Below, in pieces: positions 14,500 through 27,320 of a stretch of 64,000 nt of DNA. The translations under genes were made by a program, and so were the position numbers. Origin of the DNA: Owenia fusiformis (lineage: Eukaryota; Annelida; Polychaeta; Sabellida; Oweniidae). The stretch covers positions 11,102,348-11,166,347 of the forward strand of contig CAIIXF020000006.1 of NCBI GenBank assembly GCA_903813345.2. Direction: 5' to 3'. Position 1 is the stretch's first letter; each line of letters opens with the position of its first letter. The notes beneath the pieces were generated by a model. That model was not told the origin of the DNA. It did no database searches and saw only the letters and a program-made list of their open reading frames with translations.

Positions 14500-16425
14500 A
14501 GCCCTGTAAAATAATGTGGTGAATTGAATCTTTCTATCTAAGTTTGCAAACTGATTACATGCGCAAATATTCAAAAGTGATCACAACTAGATCCAGGTTA
14601 AAAACGTTACTCTCATAACATACGTAAAAGAAAAGAAAAAGCATGTGGGAAGTAACCCGGATTAAATGCTTAATTTAAGAATTGATGGCAAGAGAAATAA
14701 GCTCCTTATATCAAGGATTTACGCAAGAATCACCGTGCGTCTCAAAGGAATACGCGTCTCATAGAAAACATCAATCCTGGCCTGCGCGTATTTATCAAAT
14801 ACAAAAAGTTATCAAATTCTGGCACAAGAATTACAACTAGGCCTCAAAACATCCTTAACAAATCGAAATGTTCTGTTTCAATATTCGCTGCTTTCAATGA
14901 TTGCTTCAGTAGTATCATCGACATTATATCCTTCTTGAACCGACAATGAAGATCCATCTAGAGCATCAATAAATGAGGAAAATATCAAATATAGCACGAA
15001 TGATTGATGTTAAACTTGTTTTGAGTTGAATTTATCCTTTAAGTACAACCCAATTAATTACAATAATCAAGCTATGAAAGTATCTCGATCGCGGAGACCA
15101 TGTACCCTCTATTCGCCGTGGAGATCAATTTTATCAGTGTGTAGGAGCAGAGAGACCTCGATGCATGTAGGCCGCGATGACATCAATTCGAGATGTCAGC
15201 TCTGAATAATGACACTGACAGTCACACCGTTATATCTTCCAATGCAGCTTCTGTTATGGAGTTACCAAAATAAACTAATTATGTTGTTATACCAAACATT
15301 GCAGATGCTACTAAGAACGCTCTACTTTTCTTTGTCAAAATATTTTGGTTCAACATCGTTGGGGTTCATCAAGGCGAGATCATTGAGGGCAGTGGGTTAT
15401 TGGCGTTATTGATGCTGTTCGTACCTGAAAAGGCTCGCCTGGAGGAGGCGGATTTATCAAACATATCTTTCACACAAACAGAAATAACATCCGTCATGAT
15501 TTCCTAATATGATTCCTTTGATAAATCACGTCGTTCGTTTGCATAATCTTAAAACCCATTTGAATCCGAGATTAAGGTGTTTTTTCAGAAAAGAGAAACG
15601 GAATCTTGGCTACAAGACATCGATAAATGTGTATTTGATTCCTTTATAAATGTGAAAAACAACGTGGACTCGACTTCAATTCAAGTCACGAATTCTAAAT
15701 TCATATTTAGAGTTGGTGATATTGGAGAACTCACTAAATAGGACGTAAACGCTCGATTTAGGGCATGCTGATTTTTTGTCTAGCTCTAAATTGAGAAGAT
15801 GATATCGAGATACTCACTAAGTTATTAGGGACGTTTGCCTGAGCATTCTTAAGTGGGTTTAAAAATTCAGATTCCTTCATTACAAGGTTTTTCAGCACTT
15901 AAAGTAGATTAATTTCCAAGCAAAATGAGGGACTTGTCAAATACCCTTGTAGTCGTCCCATCGCAGACCGTATTGTGATTCAGCTATTATACTTAATTCA
16001 TCTGATTGACGTTCGTTATTTTGCAGAATAGAAGTCGCAAATCAAAAATGCTGAACTGGTGACCTCATCATCGTTGATATTGAAAATTTGATTGGGTTTG
16101 CAGAACTGCACAATTTGTAATCATTTTTACATATCATTTGACTTGCTTTTGGTCTTATCTCCATCCCCATGTATAAAGACAATGCAAAGGACAATCGATC
16201 TGTAAATTGCTTTCCTATATGACTTTGAACATGGCCTGAAATTCAAAATAAAAACAGTCCTTATACATGACAAAATGATCACGCGCGACTGATTATGAAA
16301 TATTTGCTTCGATTGATTTACAATCCTTGATTAAACAAGACATGACTCGAGTCTTTGTGGGAATTGTATCATGATTCCTGAACATTAAGCAGAGGGGAAA
16401 CTCCTGTAAACCCCATTCATGGGTC
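14500..16425. other. gene-free stretch
   Basis: No exon, RNA gene or repeat structure was recognised on either strand. The one listed-length open frame (15209-15412 plus) has no recognisable motif. Confidence 0.55.
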
Positions 16426-16708
16426 CTATCCAGGCCCCGCTGACATCGCAAGCAATGAGCTCGTGTTAGAAGTGGGGCCTTGAGAGATATGATAAAATTG
16501 AAATATTAAATTTCCTATGAAACTTTAGTAAGTGAAACTCAGTACAACTTTATTTCATAGTACAATGTCTATTCCATTTGCAGGGCAACGACGTTCTTCA
16601 ACTATAACTATATTTTATCATATCTCTCAAGGCCCCGCTTCTAACATCAGCTCATTGCTCGCGATGTCAGCGGGAACTTACTCTCGCGCGATATACGGGG
16701 CCTGGATA
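16426..16708. mobile_element. foldback element with GC-richer arms
   Basis: The left arm (about 16426-16500) and right arm (about 16611-16708) are inverted copies: TATCCAGGCCCCG and GGGGCCTTGAGAGATATGAT on the left recur reversed on the right. The right arm has a roughly 24-bp insertion containing TCGCGCGA relative to the left. The stem continues inward through CTATGAAACTTTA and its complement near 16550. The arms are richer in G+C than the flanks. A 70-codon open frame covering it is a by-product. Confidence 0.7.
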
Positions 16709-19700
16709 ATCACCGTGCCATTGCTCTCTGTGCTTTTCGCATAACCCTTTTTGATTATCTCCTACTAAGAACGGTAGGCCTACACCTGAGGTTCAAAGCA
16801 TTTAAGTACTCGACACAGGTGGTCTCCGCTGATGGAACCAACATTTTATTTCCCTTGTGACATTTACCATCCACCTATCAAATTAATCTACACCCATAGT
16901 ATGGATGATAGAGGCCCCGCATGTTTTGCAATACGAATGTATTCAAATTTGAAATTGTATTGCGATGGGGCATTTTGATGTGGTCCACATCTAAGGATCT
17001 ACTAGTGCAGGATTTCCTACATGCAGCTGAGGCATAATATATTCATTTACTAGTTATTTACTCTTGGCAGATTTCAAACTGATGAATCTTTTCCTTAATG
17101 AAGAATGACTATATACCATTATACCCATTTTCCTAAAACGACAAGGTAGAAACTGAAAGTCTCTTAATTCTTTGGTGTGAAAAATGGCCCATTAAATTCT
17201 CCACTGGGATTATGAAGTTATTACTTCTCGACGTAAACCAAATTTATATACTTACTTTCAGAGATAACTAAAACTAAAAACTATCTGTCTAATCAGTGAC
17301 GCTTAATTTTTTCTCTTCCCGAACATAAGTCGGAAAAGTACTTTAGTGAATTTTAAACACATATTGAAACGCTGATTAAAACCATGGGCTTTCAAAATTG
17401 AAAGCCCATGTTAAAACCAATGGGAGGAGGATTTTCATCAACTTCTCTCAGCTTATACTAGATAAGGACGGAGTGTTAGTTTGAAAACATTCGACTACGA
17501 AAAAATTGATGAATTTGATATTCGAACCAACCGTGCGACCTGGTATTCAATTACCAATTCCCTACAAACATACTCATAAAACATCAAATATGAAACATCC
17601 AATTCCTCTTTACACTCAACCATGACATTGGTAGATTGGAAATGATTTGGCCACACACATAACTCATAACTTACAGTGGCAATGATCAAAATGTGGCAGC
17701 AGAATGGCTCAATGAATCAAATTTAGAATTAAAACAGAGACAAGAGGACACTTTCCCTGATTAATGTCATCAATTTCGAAAAATCTGATCTTTTGGATGA
17801 GTAGTTTTCTAATTTATGGCAACATTCATAACACGAGAATGAAGAAAATATGTTTTTTCTTGCATTAGCGCGTCATGTTAATTCCCTTGGATAAGTCATA
17901 AAGTTAATTTAAGAAGCTATAGGGAACATAACTTCTTGAATAAGTTGTTAAGTGGTTGAGAAAATGTCAGGTCTAGCACAAAGGAATCAATAAAGGAGCG
18001 ATGGTGGCTCGAAACTGGAAGAAGAAGTTGAAATTTTTTTAATTGTTCAATAATGCGCCGTGTCAAAAGGCACCTTAGCAGGTTGACCAACACTACAGTT
18101 AGTCTTATCAAAAATGGCGGATAAAGTTCTTTTGATATCCGCCAACCTTCGATTACATATAAATCAAGTATAATCTGAATGTCAAATGTTTAATCATGCA
18201 AAGAAATAAATTCATGATTGCAACACATACCCCAGTCTCAAAAGTTTGGTCGATAACGTCTTGGCAGCCCCTGCCCATACGAATGGCTAAGAGACAAATT
18301 CTATACAAAAAGGGGGCTGAGTGGGATGTAAGACACTGTTTCTATACTCAATAGGTTATTGTTTGGGATACAGGATACAGGTTTCTTTATTCGAACGGCT
18401 GTACGTTTTTACTCCTTTTCCATTTGTTATATTTTTTTAATGATTTACTCCAATGGCAGCTGTTTGACTTATTTATGATAAAATAACTGCAACAAAGTAC
18501 AATATACATGTATACTCGATTAACTGGGATCCAGAGCCTCTACTATCCTTCATCGTTAGATGAAGAGAGACTATGAGAAATCAGAAGGCATACTACTAAT
18601 AAAAGAATGTAACCTTAGACAAGTAACTTATCATTTATCAATTAGTTTGATATTCGAATCAGAATCAACTTCTTCTGTGTTCTTATACTTAGTGAACCTT
18701 TAGTACTTTTGTCGTCCATTGTTGAAATGATAAATTATTTTATCACTGTCACCATTCAAGAATATAGAATATATCCAATGATCAATCATAAAACAACAAT
18801 CATGTTCATCCAGCGCTGCACTAGTTTTATTGTTTGACTCTTTAAAGAATGTGAATTACATAAACACAATCAAAACAACCCATTTATAGCCGATTTTGCC
18901 TCAATTCATGGCCAGAGATGGTCTTGGAAAAGGGGCCAGAATCCAGACTGAACAAACACCCATTTATGAAACCTTCCTCAGATTGTAGAGAGGTACATTT
19001 AGATTTAACCTTTGTATTCGTTTGACTAAGGTAGCATTCGCTAATTCAACTGACGGCTGACGGTTAAAATTCAAACTTCGTAACGCTGTTGCATGTCTAT
19101 GAGATAATTTAGTCTACCACTGAAACAGATACCTTATAGCAGTGTACCATAGACGCCGATTCCAGTTTTCTTATCATACCTCAAGTTACGTTGTGAACAC
19201 CCATTGCCCTGTATAGTTGCGCATTGACTATTTCAATGTCCAACTGCGTTAAACTATCAACCGAGACATGTTTATCTTTCCCAGATCACCTGATGTTAAA
19301 GAAACATCCAATTAAAACCGAATTTTGTGCTCGTTCTGGGCGCTAATACTCTTCTTTGAAGTTTTGAAATAAAAAGTATAATTTGCAATAAAAACAGAAG
19401 TTTATTGGGTGTTTTTGTAAATGTCACTTTGGCTTCTAGTGGCAAAGAGGCTCGGAAATTGTTTTATCAGACAGTAGGCCTATACACAGACATTCAATGT
19501 GTATATCCATTGATTGATGCCTTAAAACAATAATAGAATTGCTCGAATCCTAATTAATTGATGATATAATATTACTTTTGCCTAATGAAAAAGGATGAAC
19601 CTAATTAATCGAGCCCTATTCTAGAAGCGGCGGAAACCTGCGAGGGAAATAAAGAACAACAAAACAAGACATCATACACCATCAAGCAATCATGAATAAC

Positions 19701-21688
19701 AGAGTGGGGAATTCGTGATTACTTGATTATACAATGGTACTTTGATAAAGGATGAACCGAATCGCACCCAATATATTTTTTATGGAGGGGAAACTTGATA
19801 GGAAAATAACGATTGTCGCGACTTACTGTTTCGTAGTGACCTACGCACCGTCGCCAGTCTGGAGCACGAATCCGACGTTACAAAAGCAAAAACTATTTAA
19901 TATTTTGGCATACTAAGAACGAATACGTTCGCAATCCCTTAGATTTCATGCTGACGCAAGTTTGTGCCAAAAATTAAACGAAAGTTCTTTCATCAGTGTT
20001 GAAATCTTCACACGGATGTTTCGCCATTTTGTTACCGATAACTCGTTAATCGTTCGCCTAATTCTCCCACATAGGAAGGGGGATATATGCGTACCCCGGG
20101 TCTGGGCATGCAATGTGGTAATGTGAGAAAGAACTAGAGCACCCACTATGACCCATGCAATCCCTTTGCGTTGAGCATGAATCCGATCACTATCGGATTC
20201 ATTATCCGATCACTATCACTAGAGCAGGGTATAGCAGGGGTCGGTATATGTGTCTGATGTGGCCAGCTGGAGATGACGGGCTATCACTTACTAATAATTA
20301 ATATCAATATTATACCTTTGATATGATCATAATGCCGTACCGAATGTACTTTAATAAATGATGAAGATACTACGGTTGCCATATGAATGAATAATGCCAA
20401 ATCGTTAACAGTTATCATCTCTGTTAATCCTTTTAATACTATAAGGTCAAATTAGTCAAATAAAATGAAAAGCTGGTTATAGAAATACTAATAACATGTA
20501 CCTCAGTTTTATTCATTAATGATAACAATGCAACTGGGAAATAAATTCCATTGACGGGAACAAAATAGATACACGCGCCACTTTGGCAAATAGAAACACA
20601 ATTCTCTTGTTTGCTAACAAATACCACTGGCTAGCAAATAAAAGGTAGAATGATAGAAGCAGTTAATTGTGTTGGTAACATTCCTGACAGCTATTGTCCT
20701 TTACATGGTTCTGCAAATTACACTATACGACAAAACAAGGCTCTTATCTTTGTTAAAATGTCAAGCCTTCAAACGTTTGAACTGGATGAACTATTGGTTT
20801 TAGGCATGAACATGTTAAAAATACTGTTAATGTTTTGAGGTAATGTCCAGATAAATAAAGGAGCACGTACACTTCGTCTTGGGTTATCGCAAACAATTTC
20901 AGAAGGTTATATCTTACTATTTTCTGACAATGAAGACAGATTTATCTTTTAGATCAATTCATCATCTCAAAGAAATTGACCCCATTTTTACCAAAAATGC
21001 AATCATTTTTTCAAACGTTTAATGCATTACTATTCTTTATTTTGATGTATCAAATAGTTCTTGAAAGAAAAACTTAATTGCTTTAGGATAAGTGTTCCCC
21101 ATGTTATTTCTCCATTGAAAAATCTCATGCTATCCATTGGTTTCAGTTCATTTTGGTCATCCAAATTCAGTATCTTTAAAGCCCATGGAGCAATCAACTT
21201 TTCCTTTTAGGAAATCGAACATGTCACAAAGCACATTCTAATTATGCATTCAACAGTATAATAAAAGGTTGCATTTTTGGTGAAAATTAGGTCAACATTT
21301 TGAAATAGTATGTTGATTGGTCCATTGCCCCTTCAATATCACTTAGGTCTGATTAACTAAATTATCATTATAAATACTTTCCTTGAAGATAATGAATGAA
21401 TCTAAAAGATACACCCATGTTCATGATCAGAAAATATTCATAATTCAAGTTAGAATCGTTTGAAATTGTTTGCGATAACCCGCGTGCTCCTTTCAATGAA
21501 TAAGCTCGTGCAATTTTGATACTCAATTTTATGTTTTCTATCTCGAGGATGCATTCTTGTGATTAATCAGCAAGATATTTGAGCAACAATGGTCTTTGGT
21601 CTATCGTATGGATGACAGCTCACATTTTGTTTTTTCTAACTTCCGGTTATAACTTCTTATTTCGTGTTTTTCAAACTAAAAACGTTCG
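16709..21688. other. gene-free stretch with small hairpins
   Basis: No gene was recognised. It includes a 28-bp near-perfect palindrome at 17383-17410 (listed separately) and a hairpin at about 20176-20197, where GAATCCGATCACTATCGGAT is followed by a second copy of ATCCGATCACTATC. Otherwise it is AT-rich sequence with chance-length ORFs. Confidence 0.5.
17383..17410. repeat. 28-bp palindrome with flanking direct repeat
   Basis: Arms of 13 bp, CATGGGCTTTCAA and its reverse complement, are separated by two bases. The unit is bordered on both sides by the direct repeat TAAAACC, which looks like a duplicated site around a tiny hairpin insertion. Confidence 0.6.
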
Positions 21689-22003
21689 ATGTCAATCCTC
21701 GTAGGGAGATTTAATTATATTATCAATGCAATATATTTTTTAGATTTTGCCATTGGTAATTCAAAACGAATATCATATTACATTATCCTTATTCTAGCTA
21801 GGATTTCGCTACCATTAACAACTTCTGCGTACATAATGACTTTCCGCGATCAATGGAAGAACTATTTCAGCTCTAAAATAAATGGACTACATCATGATGG
21901 GAGGTTTCCCCTCTTGGAAGTACTTCACAGAGGAAGTGAATATCTAGGCACTGATCTTGAACAAAAAGAATGCAGAAAAATTATAAAAACTGATGTAAAC
22001 TAG
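21689..22003 (+). other. 104-codon ORF, uncertain
   Basis: This ATG-initiated frame has an in-frame stop 12 bp upstream. Residues about 25-55 are hydrophobic and are followed by a charged segment with FRDQW near residue 53. The overall look (membrane segment, then a basic/aromatic helix) faintly resembles the seventh helix and tail of a rhodopsin-like GPCR, but the NPxxY motif is absent. The length is compatible with chance, so I do not assign a function. Confidence 0.15.
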
Positions 22004-23309
22004 AGTAAACAGTTCGTGGGAGGGATGCATATTAAAAACTTCAACCCATTCATCCTTTGAAAAACACTATAAATACAGCATATTTTGTTATTAGTGGCCG
22101 AATCGACCATTTCAATAGCTTACTCTTATGGGAAGGAAATGAAAATAAGGAATATATTTTTACTCACCATAAATAATGATGGTAAAAATGAATGATATCC
22201 ACACAAAGAAATAAATGTGTTAGACTGGAGACCGACAAGTAAATATAGGCTATCACTGACAGTGTCTTAGAGTATGGTACAGGAGCATCGAAAGATAATT
22301 GATATGATTTCTTATGTACCCAATATCGGGAATCTCGGAAACAAGGGCATTTGCATGTTTCGCGTAAATCTACATATTTCTTCACCAGTAAACTCACTGT
22401 AAGACAAGATGTATTTTATCGACTTGGAATCCTGTCATGGTATCAACTTAAACAGCCCTTCTAATCCTCGAATAAGCCATTTTAATTCAGATGAATATAC
22501 ATAGGGCAAGGTGACCTTGGCTTTAACTTTTACTTGGGATTAATTTCTCGAAAATGTTTCCAATTCAACATTATTGGATGACCCTAATTTTGCATCAACC
22601 CGTTGAACCACCCCATCCCTGTCTTCTCTCTATAATACATGCAAAACAGGTTATTGTAAGGCTACATCGTACGGCCGCACTGGTGCCCCCGGAAGTTTTG
22701 ATAAAATGTATGTCAATATGGCATAGGATTAAAAAATTACAGAAACGTTTATAAGTTAACATGACTATGAACACGAAATTCATTGAGACCGGAAGTGAGA
22801 ACACCCGTGTGATCCGCCATCTATACAATTACTATCTATATTAGTCGTCATTGCCCGGCGAAAATTAAAGCTTGTAACAATGTAATTAACAAACAGGATG
22901 AATTACTTTAATAGATACCTATGTAAAAGTTGAATACACTCATACCACGCATTATAATGACATGTAATTCAATATAAATGATTATTGTAGATACAAGCAT
23001 TGTGAATAATATGCCTCTGACATCTGATCAAATGACTTTACATGATGAATGGTTATCAGTGATATTTATATCATCAAATTCTTGCAATACAACAAAGCCC
23101 AGTATCTAGTATCTACAACATAGAAATCGCGCCATGTCATTGAATAGTAATTGCTAAGGACAGTTTAGCAACGTGTGTATGTAGGAATATCTAAGCACAA
23201 GTCGGCCAAAGGGGAAAAGGGTAAGGTGCTTCCTCTGGTGTGTCTGAGCGTTAACATCAGCTGCCTCTTTAGTCTAATTAGATCGACTAACAAAACAATT
23301 TTTCCTGGG
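22004..23309. other. gene-free stretch
   Basis: No exon or repeat was recognised. Overlapping short ORFs on the two strands at 22554-22828 have no motif. Confidence 0.5.
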
Positions 23310-23402
23310 GTTGTCGAGTTGGCCGAGAGGGGTTGAGCGCCAGCACGTTCAGGTTAGGCGATTGGGCACCGTAACCGAGGTTGCGAGTTCGAGACGCGTG
23401 TG
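23310..23402 (+). repeat. tRNA-Leu-derived SINE head or tRNA pseudogene
   Basis: The sequence has an A box (GTTGGCCGAGAGG), an anticodon-arm region with GTTCAGGTTAGGCG resembling tRNA-Leu(CAG), a long variable arm and a B box-like GCGAGTTCGAGAC. The acceptor ends do not pair, so it is not a functional tRNA. It is followed by a pyrimidine-rich tail of TTTAT/CATTTATT repeats. This arrangement is typical of a tRNA-derived SINE. No tRNA function is claimed. Confidence 0.65.
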
Positions 23403-24423
23403 CTCCTTGTGTTCATTTATTTATTTTCATTTATTTCATTTATACATAACCAAGTCCTCAAATGGTTTCTTCATGAATATTGTCACATTGGCTTGATCAA
23501 GATCATTGTCATTGTCAAGATCGTCAACGAGCTTATCACAACGACTGTGGTGGACACAGTATTGTGTATTTCATTTCAAAAATTGTCATTTTAAAAATAC
23601 GAGGGTTATCCAAAAAGTTACAAATTTTGCTCTAATTTAACGTTTCAGCAAGAATAAACAAACTCTTTAGATTAGAGAAAACATTTCAAGTAAAACCTCG
23701 GACTTCAAGTGACTAAATAAAAAACATACTAGTGTTTCATGAAAGCGTTCGTAAATAGGATGTAAATTAATTTGATACGAGGTGAACAGTGCCGTGTGGT
23801 TTACAATTCAAATCCTTTAATCTTTGTCCTGAAGTGGGCATAGGTATTTCATTGAATTGCATACAGCAATTATAAATGCCAGATCCAGATGCCCATGTAG
23901 AGATACACTAATGAGTAAAAATGTTTTTAATTGAACAGGAACAATATATATTTGTAACAAAAGCTTGTATTTTCACCTGCCATAAGCGTAGTCAGGTAGG
24001 AGTAACGCGAGGCAATACCTTACCAACATTTTAAAGAGATACACTTTTCAGATTTTTTTCAACTAAAATTATATAGCCTATTGATTTCATCCTCGCCTAT
24101 TTCTCAACATCTAATCTATCGGACAACTAATAACGGTTGTTAATAATGCAATTTTGAAAATGCCATACATGTGCCATCATTTTCCGACATGTTGAATTTT
24201 AGAAAAAAAGAAATTCAAACATAGACAGATTGACACGCTTACCAATGATTCGGCAATGAAGATGTATAAGGCGTTACTAGGAATGTATATAGATATTTCT
24301 ATGTCCCAATATACTTAATGCAAGGCAAGTAGACACCATAAGTTATAAAAGTATTCATACTAATTGCTTACTTTCGTTATAGCTCCCCCTTGCACACCCC
24401 ATTCTCTTTAATATACGTTCTAG
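23403..24423. other. SINE tail and gene-free flank
   Basis: A TTTATT-rich tail follows the tRNA-like head to about 23445. The remainder holds no recognisable gene. Confidence 0.45.
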
Positions 24424-25248
24424 CACCGGAAGTTTACGACGTTATACCCAGTATTTTCCGCAGGAGATTTGTAAGTACTCATCTATTTGGACGTTTTAAC
24501 AGAATATGGTCCTTTCTCTTTCGTAGAAACATTGACCATAACATGCAGATATACCTCTAGTATCATTACGTCTCGACATTTCGTCTCGACACCGTCTTGA
24601 ACTTCTTAAACCTTCCGAGAAATTATTTTTTCTTTGAAAGTATACGACATAAAGGAGGTATACGACATTTCACATAGATATTTAACGTCTTAAGCCTCCT
24701 TTACGTCGTATACTTTCAAAGGAAACTTAATTTCTCGGAATTCTTTCATTGCTTTGGGAAACTGAAGTATCTGGATGGTGAATACACATTTTATTGTTAA
24801 TCTAATCAATATTTCAAGATGATAGGGTTAGGATTATAGAGATGTATTTGCATGGAATGGTCAATGTTTCTACGAAACTTCTTAAACCTTCTAGAGAACC
24901 TTTCGAGAAATTATTTTTTCTTTGAAAGTATACGACATAAAGGAGGTATACGACATTTCACATAGATATTTAACTTCTGGATGTCGTAAACCTCGTTTAC
25001 GTCGTATACTTTCAAAAGAAACTTAATTTCTCGGAATCCTTTCATTGCTTTAGGAAACTGAAGTATCTGGATGGTGTATACACATTTTATTGTTAATCTA
25101 ATCAATATTTCAAGATGATAGGGTTAGAGTTATAGAGATATATCTGCATGGAATGGTCAATGTTTCTACGAAAAGGAAAGAACCATATTCTGTCAAAACG
25201 TTGAAATAAACCTCCCGCCGAAAATAAATACGTCGTAAACGTCCGGTG
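24424..25248. mobile_element. foldback/TIR element with internal tandem duplication
   Basis: The outer ends are inverted repeats: CACCGGAAGTTTACGACG on the left against CGTCGTAAACGTCCGGTG on the right, followed inward by inverted copies of the stretch containing ACAGAATATGGTCCTTTC. Inside are two direct copies of a 276-298-bp unit (24601-24876 and 24877-25174). Each contains its own hairpin built on GAAAGTATACGAC and GTCGTATACTTTC. The second unit has a 12-bp insertion near its start. It has no coding capacity. It is likely a non-autonomous DNA transposon. Confidence 0.75.
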
Positions 25249-27174
25249 ATACGACGTATAAGAGAATGGGATCTGCTTGACACACCTCAATGTAATGAGC
25301 AAACTTAGAAAAATAAGTGTCCGTTTAGTGGTGCCTATTCTAGACCTACATGGGGAAAATCTTTACTAATATCTTAAAGATGTTTTCTTTCATCTTGATT
25401 ATATTATATATGCCTTTTGTAATTTTAGAGCTAGATATATGAAAATTAGTCATATGGTCCATAATCAAGAATACTTTAGGACAGCGAAAAGCAAGCATAA
25501 TGCTGTCAAGTAACAACAAATTTCAGGAAATTGAAATTTTTTATGAAAAAGAAACTGATTCAATTGCAAGTTAGACATTACTAAATGTTTCCAGAAATAC
25601 CTCAACCAAAAATTTGTTAACGTTGTTGTAAAAGTAATTTTCGAAACGTTGCCATTTATGTTAAGCTACCAGATGACATTATTAGAATATAGTCCGGAGT
25701 AGGGATACTAGCGGTTATTTGGTTTTCTGTATAAAAAAGCGTTTTCTCCTTTTCTGTCCCGTCGCAGCGCCATCTAGTGTTTGATAAATGAATCAAGGTT
25801 TATTCTCGATAGGGTAAGTACTAATCTATCAGGAAACATTTACAAGTTTGGTTAGAAACAGAATTTTTAGAGATGGCGGAGTGATTTTTGAGACTATGTG
25901 GAGCAGAATAATTTTCTGAAACAGGTAGCTTTACGGTGGTAGCTCTCTCCAGATTCAGTTATCTCAAAAACGGTGTGGTCACCGTATGCTTATTTTGTAA
26001 CGGCAAGCTAGACAAGACTCCAATGAACACTGGGCACTGTTTCGCTGAGCTAGATCTGTGCCCATGAATATATTATGAAATGAAACGTTATAATGGTCGT
26101 CAATGGGATTTTTTACTGCAATCTTGACCCTGAAAAACTATGCAGACGTTTACATCAAGACAGCGTTGATCGTTCCTGATTTATTAGTTCTAAAGTGCTC
26201 TGACATGAAACTATTCCACACCATCGTAAGTGTTGGATGTTTTGTCAATATTTTGGTATCACTTTCTTTCTGGTGTATAGCTAACAATATTATCAATATA
26301 ATGGCTCAATAGCATAACCAATTCTGAAGGGGTTTTATATCCTGGTTTTCTGTTCCAAAGTTAATAATGCTGCTTTAACGGATTATTTGATGAGTGTTTC
26401 TTACAAGTATCTGGAGTTGTAAAGTTGCACACGATCTGTTTTACTATTTGGTCACGGTGGAACTGATGAATCGTTGTTTTATTAGCAATTTTCTCCTCTT
26501 TTAATAACTTTTTAAAGTGGCGTTCTTTGGCACGCTGTGTCTCATTGGTGTTAACATAATCGTGACTTGCAACATAGAAACTGTACATTTCACTTTGTTA
26601 ACATAAAGCAATAACTCAGCTAGCTTTGTAGTTAAATTTGTAAAAGTCAATTAATTATAGTCAATTAGCTAACAGGCTGGCGTTACCTGTCGACATTTAA
26701 GCGTTTGCTTTTGACAGTAAAACAAACGTTAAGCAACTGATTGTTATTCCTTTCACATAAGAGTCTAATGGAGCAGGGACGGAACACCATTTGCTTGTTA
26801 GCTTAACAAATTCAGACAAATCGTATTATAGACGGACATGTTACCAGTTCAGTGTTTCTCTTTACTAATTAGTTTAACGATATCGAATACCCCTTCACAG
26901 CATACCAATGGTCTAATTAACATGAGGCATCCTGCTGGCCAATGTCCATATAAAAACAAGTCATGACAAATGGATTGCTGTCACGATGAATTTTTTATAA
27001 AAATCTTCACCTGAGTACACCTGGAAAAGATGAAATGCAAGATAATGACTTGGAATTAATAAATAACAAGGCAGGTGAATACATCTTTAACCTTAGTAGA
27101 TTTCCTGTTATCCAACAGCTTGTATGGCAGCCTTGTACCAGATAGACTTGTATGTCTCGGAAAAAATTTCGCGC
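25249..27174. other. gene-free stretch
   Basis: No exon or RNA gene was recognised. Short ORFs at 26103-26312 (plus) and 26361-26588 (minus) have no motif. Confidence 0.5.
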
Positions 27175-27320
27175 TTGCGTGGACCCAAGTTCTGAAAATT
27201 TGAGGACCATTTTCTTCAAAATTTGGCCTGAAATTAAAAAATAAGGCCTTAAAAGGCCCAGTAGATAAGGCTTTTTTGGCCCAAGGGCCCCTAGCCCCCC
27301 CCCCCCCAGATCCGCCAGTG
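27175..27320 (-). mobile_element. poly-C/G repeat ending CACTGGCGGATCTGGGGG (partial)
   Basis: The right end reads a long C run, then AGATCCGCCAGTG. The interior has GGCCTTAAAAGGCCC and TTTTTGGCCCAAGGGCCCC. The same terminal motif and GGCC-rich interior occur at 29359-29554, and a related copy lies at about 27762-27910. The left end is unclear. The 107- and 93-codon minus-strand frames across it are repeat-derived. Confidence 0.55.

Noticed and set aside
21689-22003. rhodopsin-like GPCR last exon
   Set aside because: There is a hydrophobic helix and a charged tail, but no NPxxY or other diagnostic motif; kept only as an uncertain ORF.
23310-23402. functional tRNA-Leu gene
   Set aside because: A- and B-box-like blocks are present but the acceptor stem does not pair; a SINE head or pseudogene is more likely.
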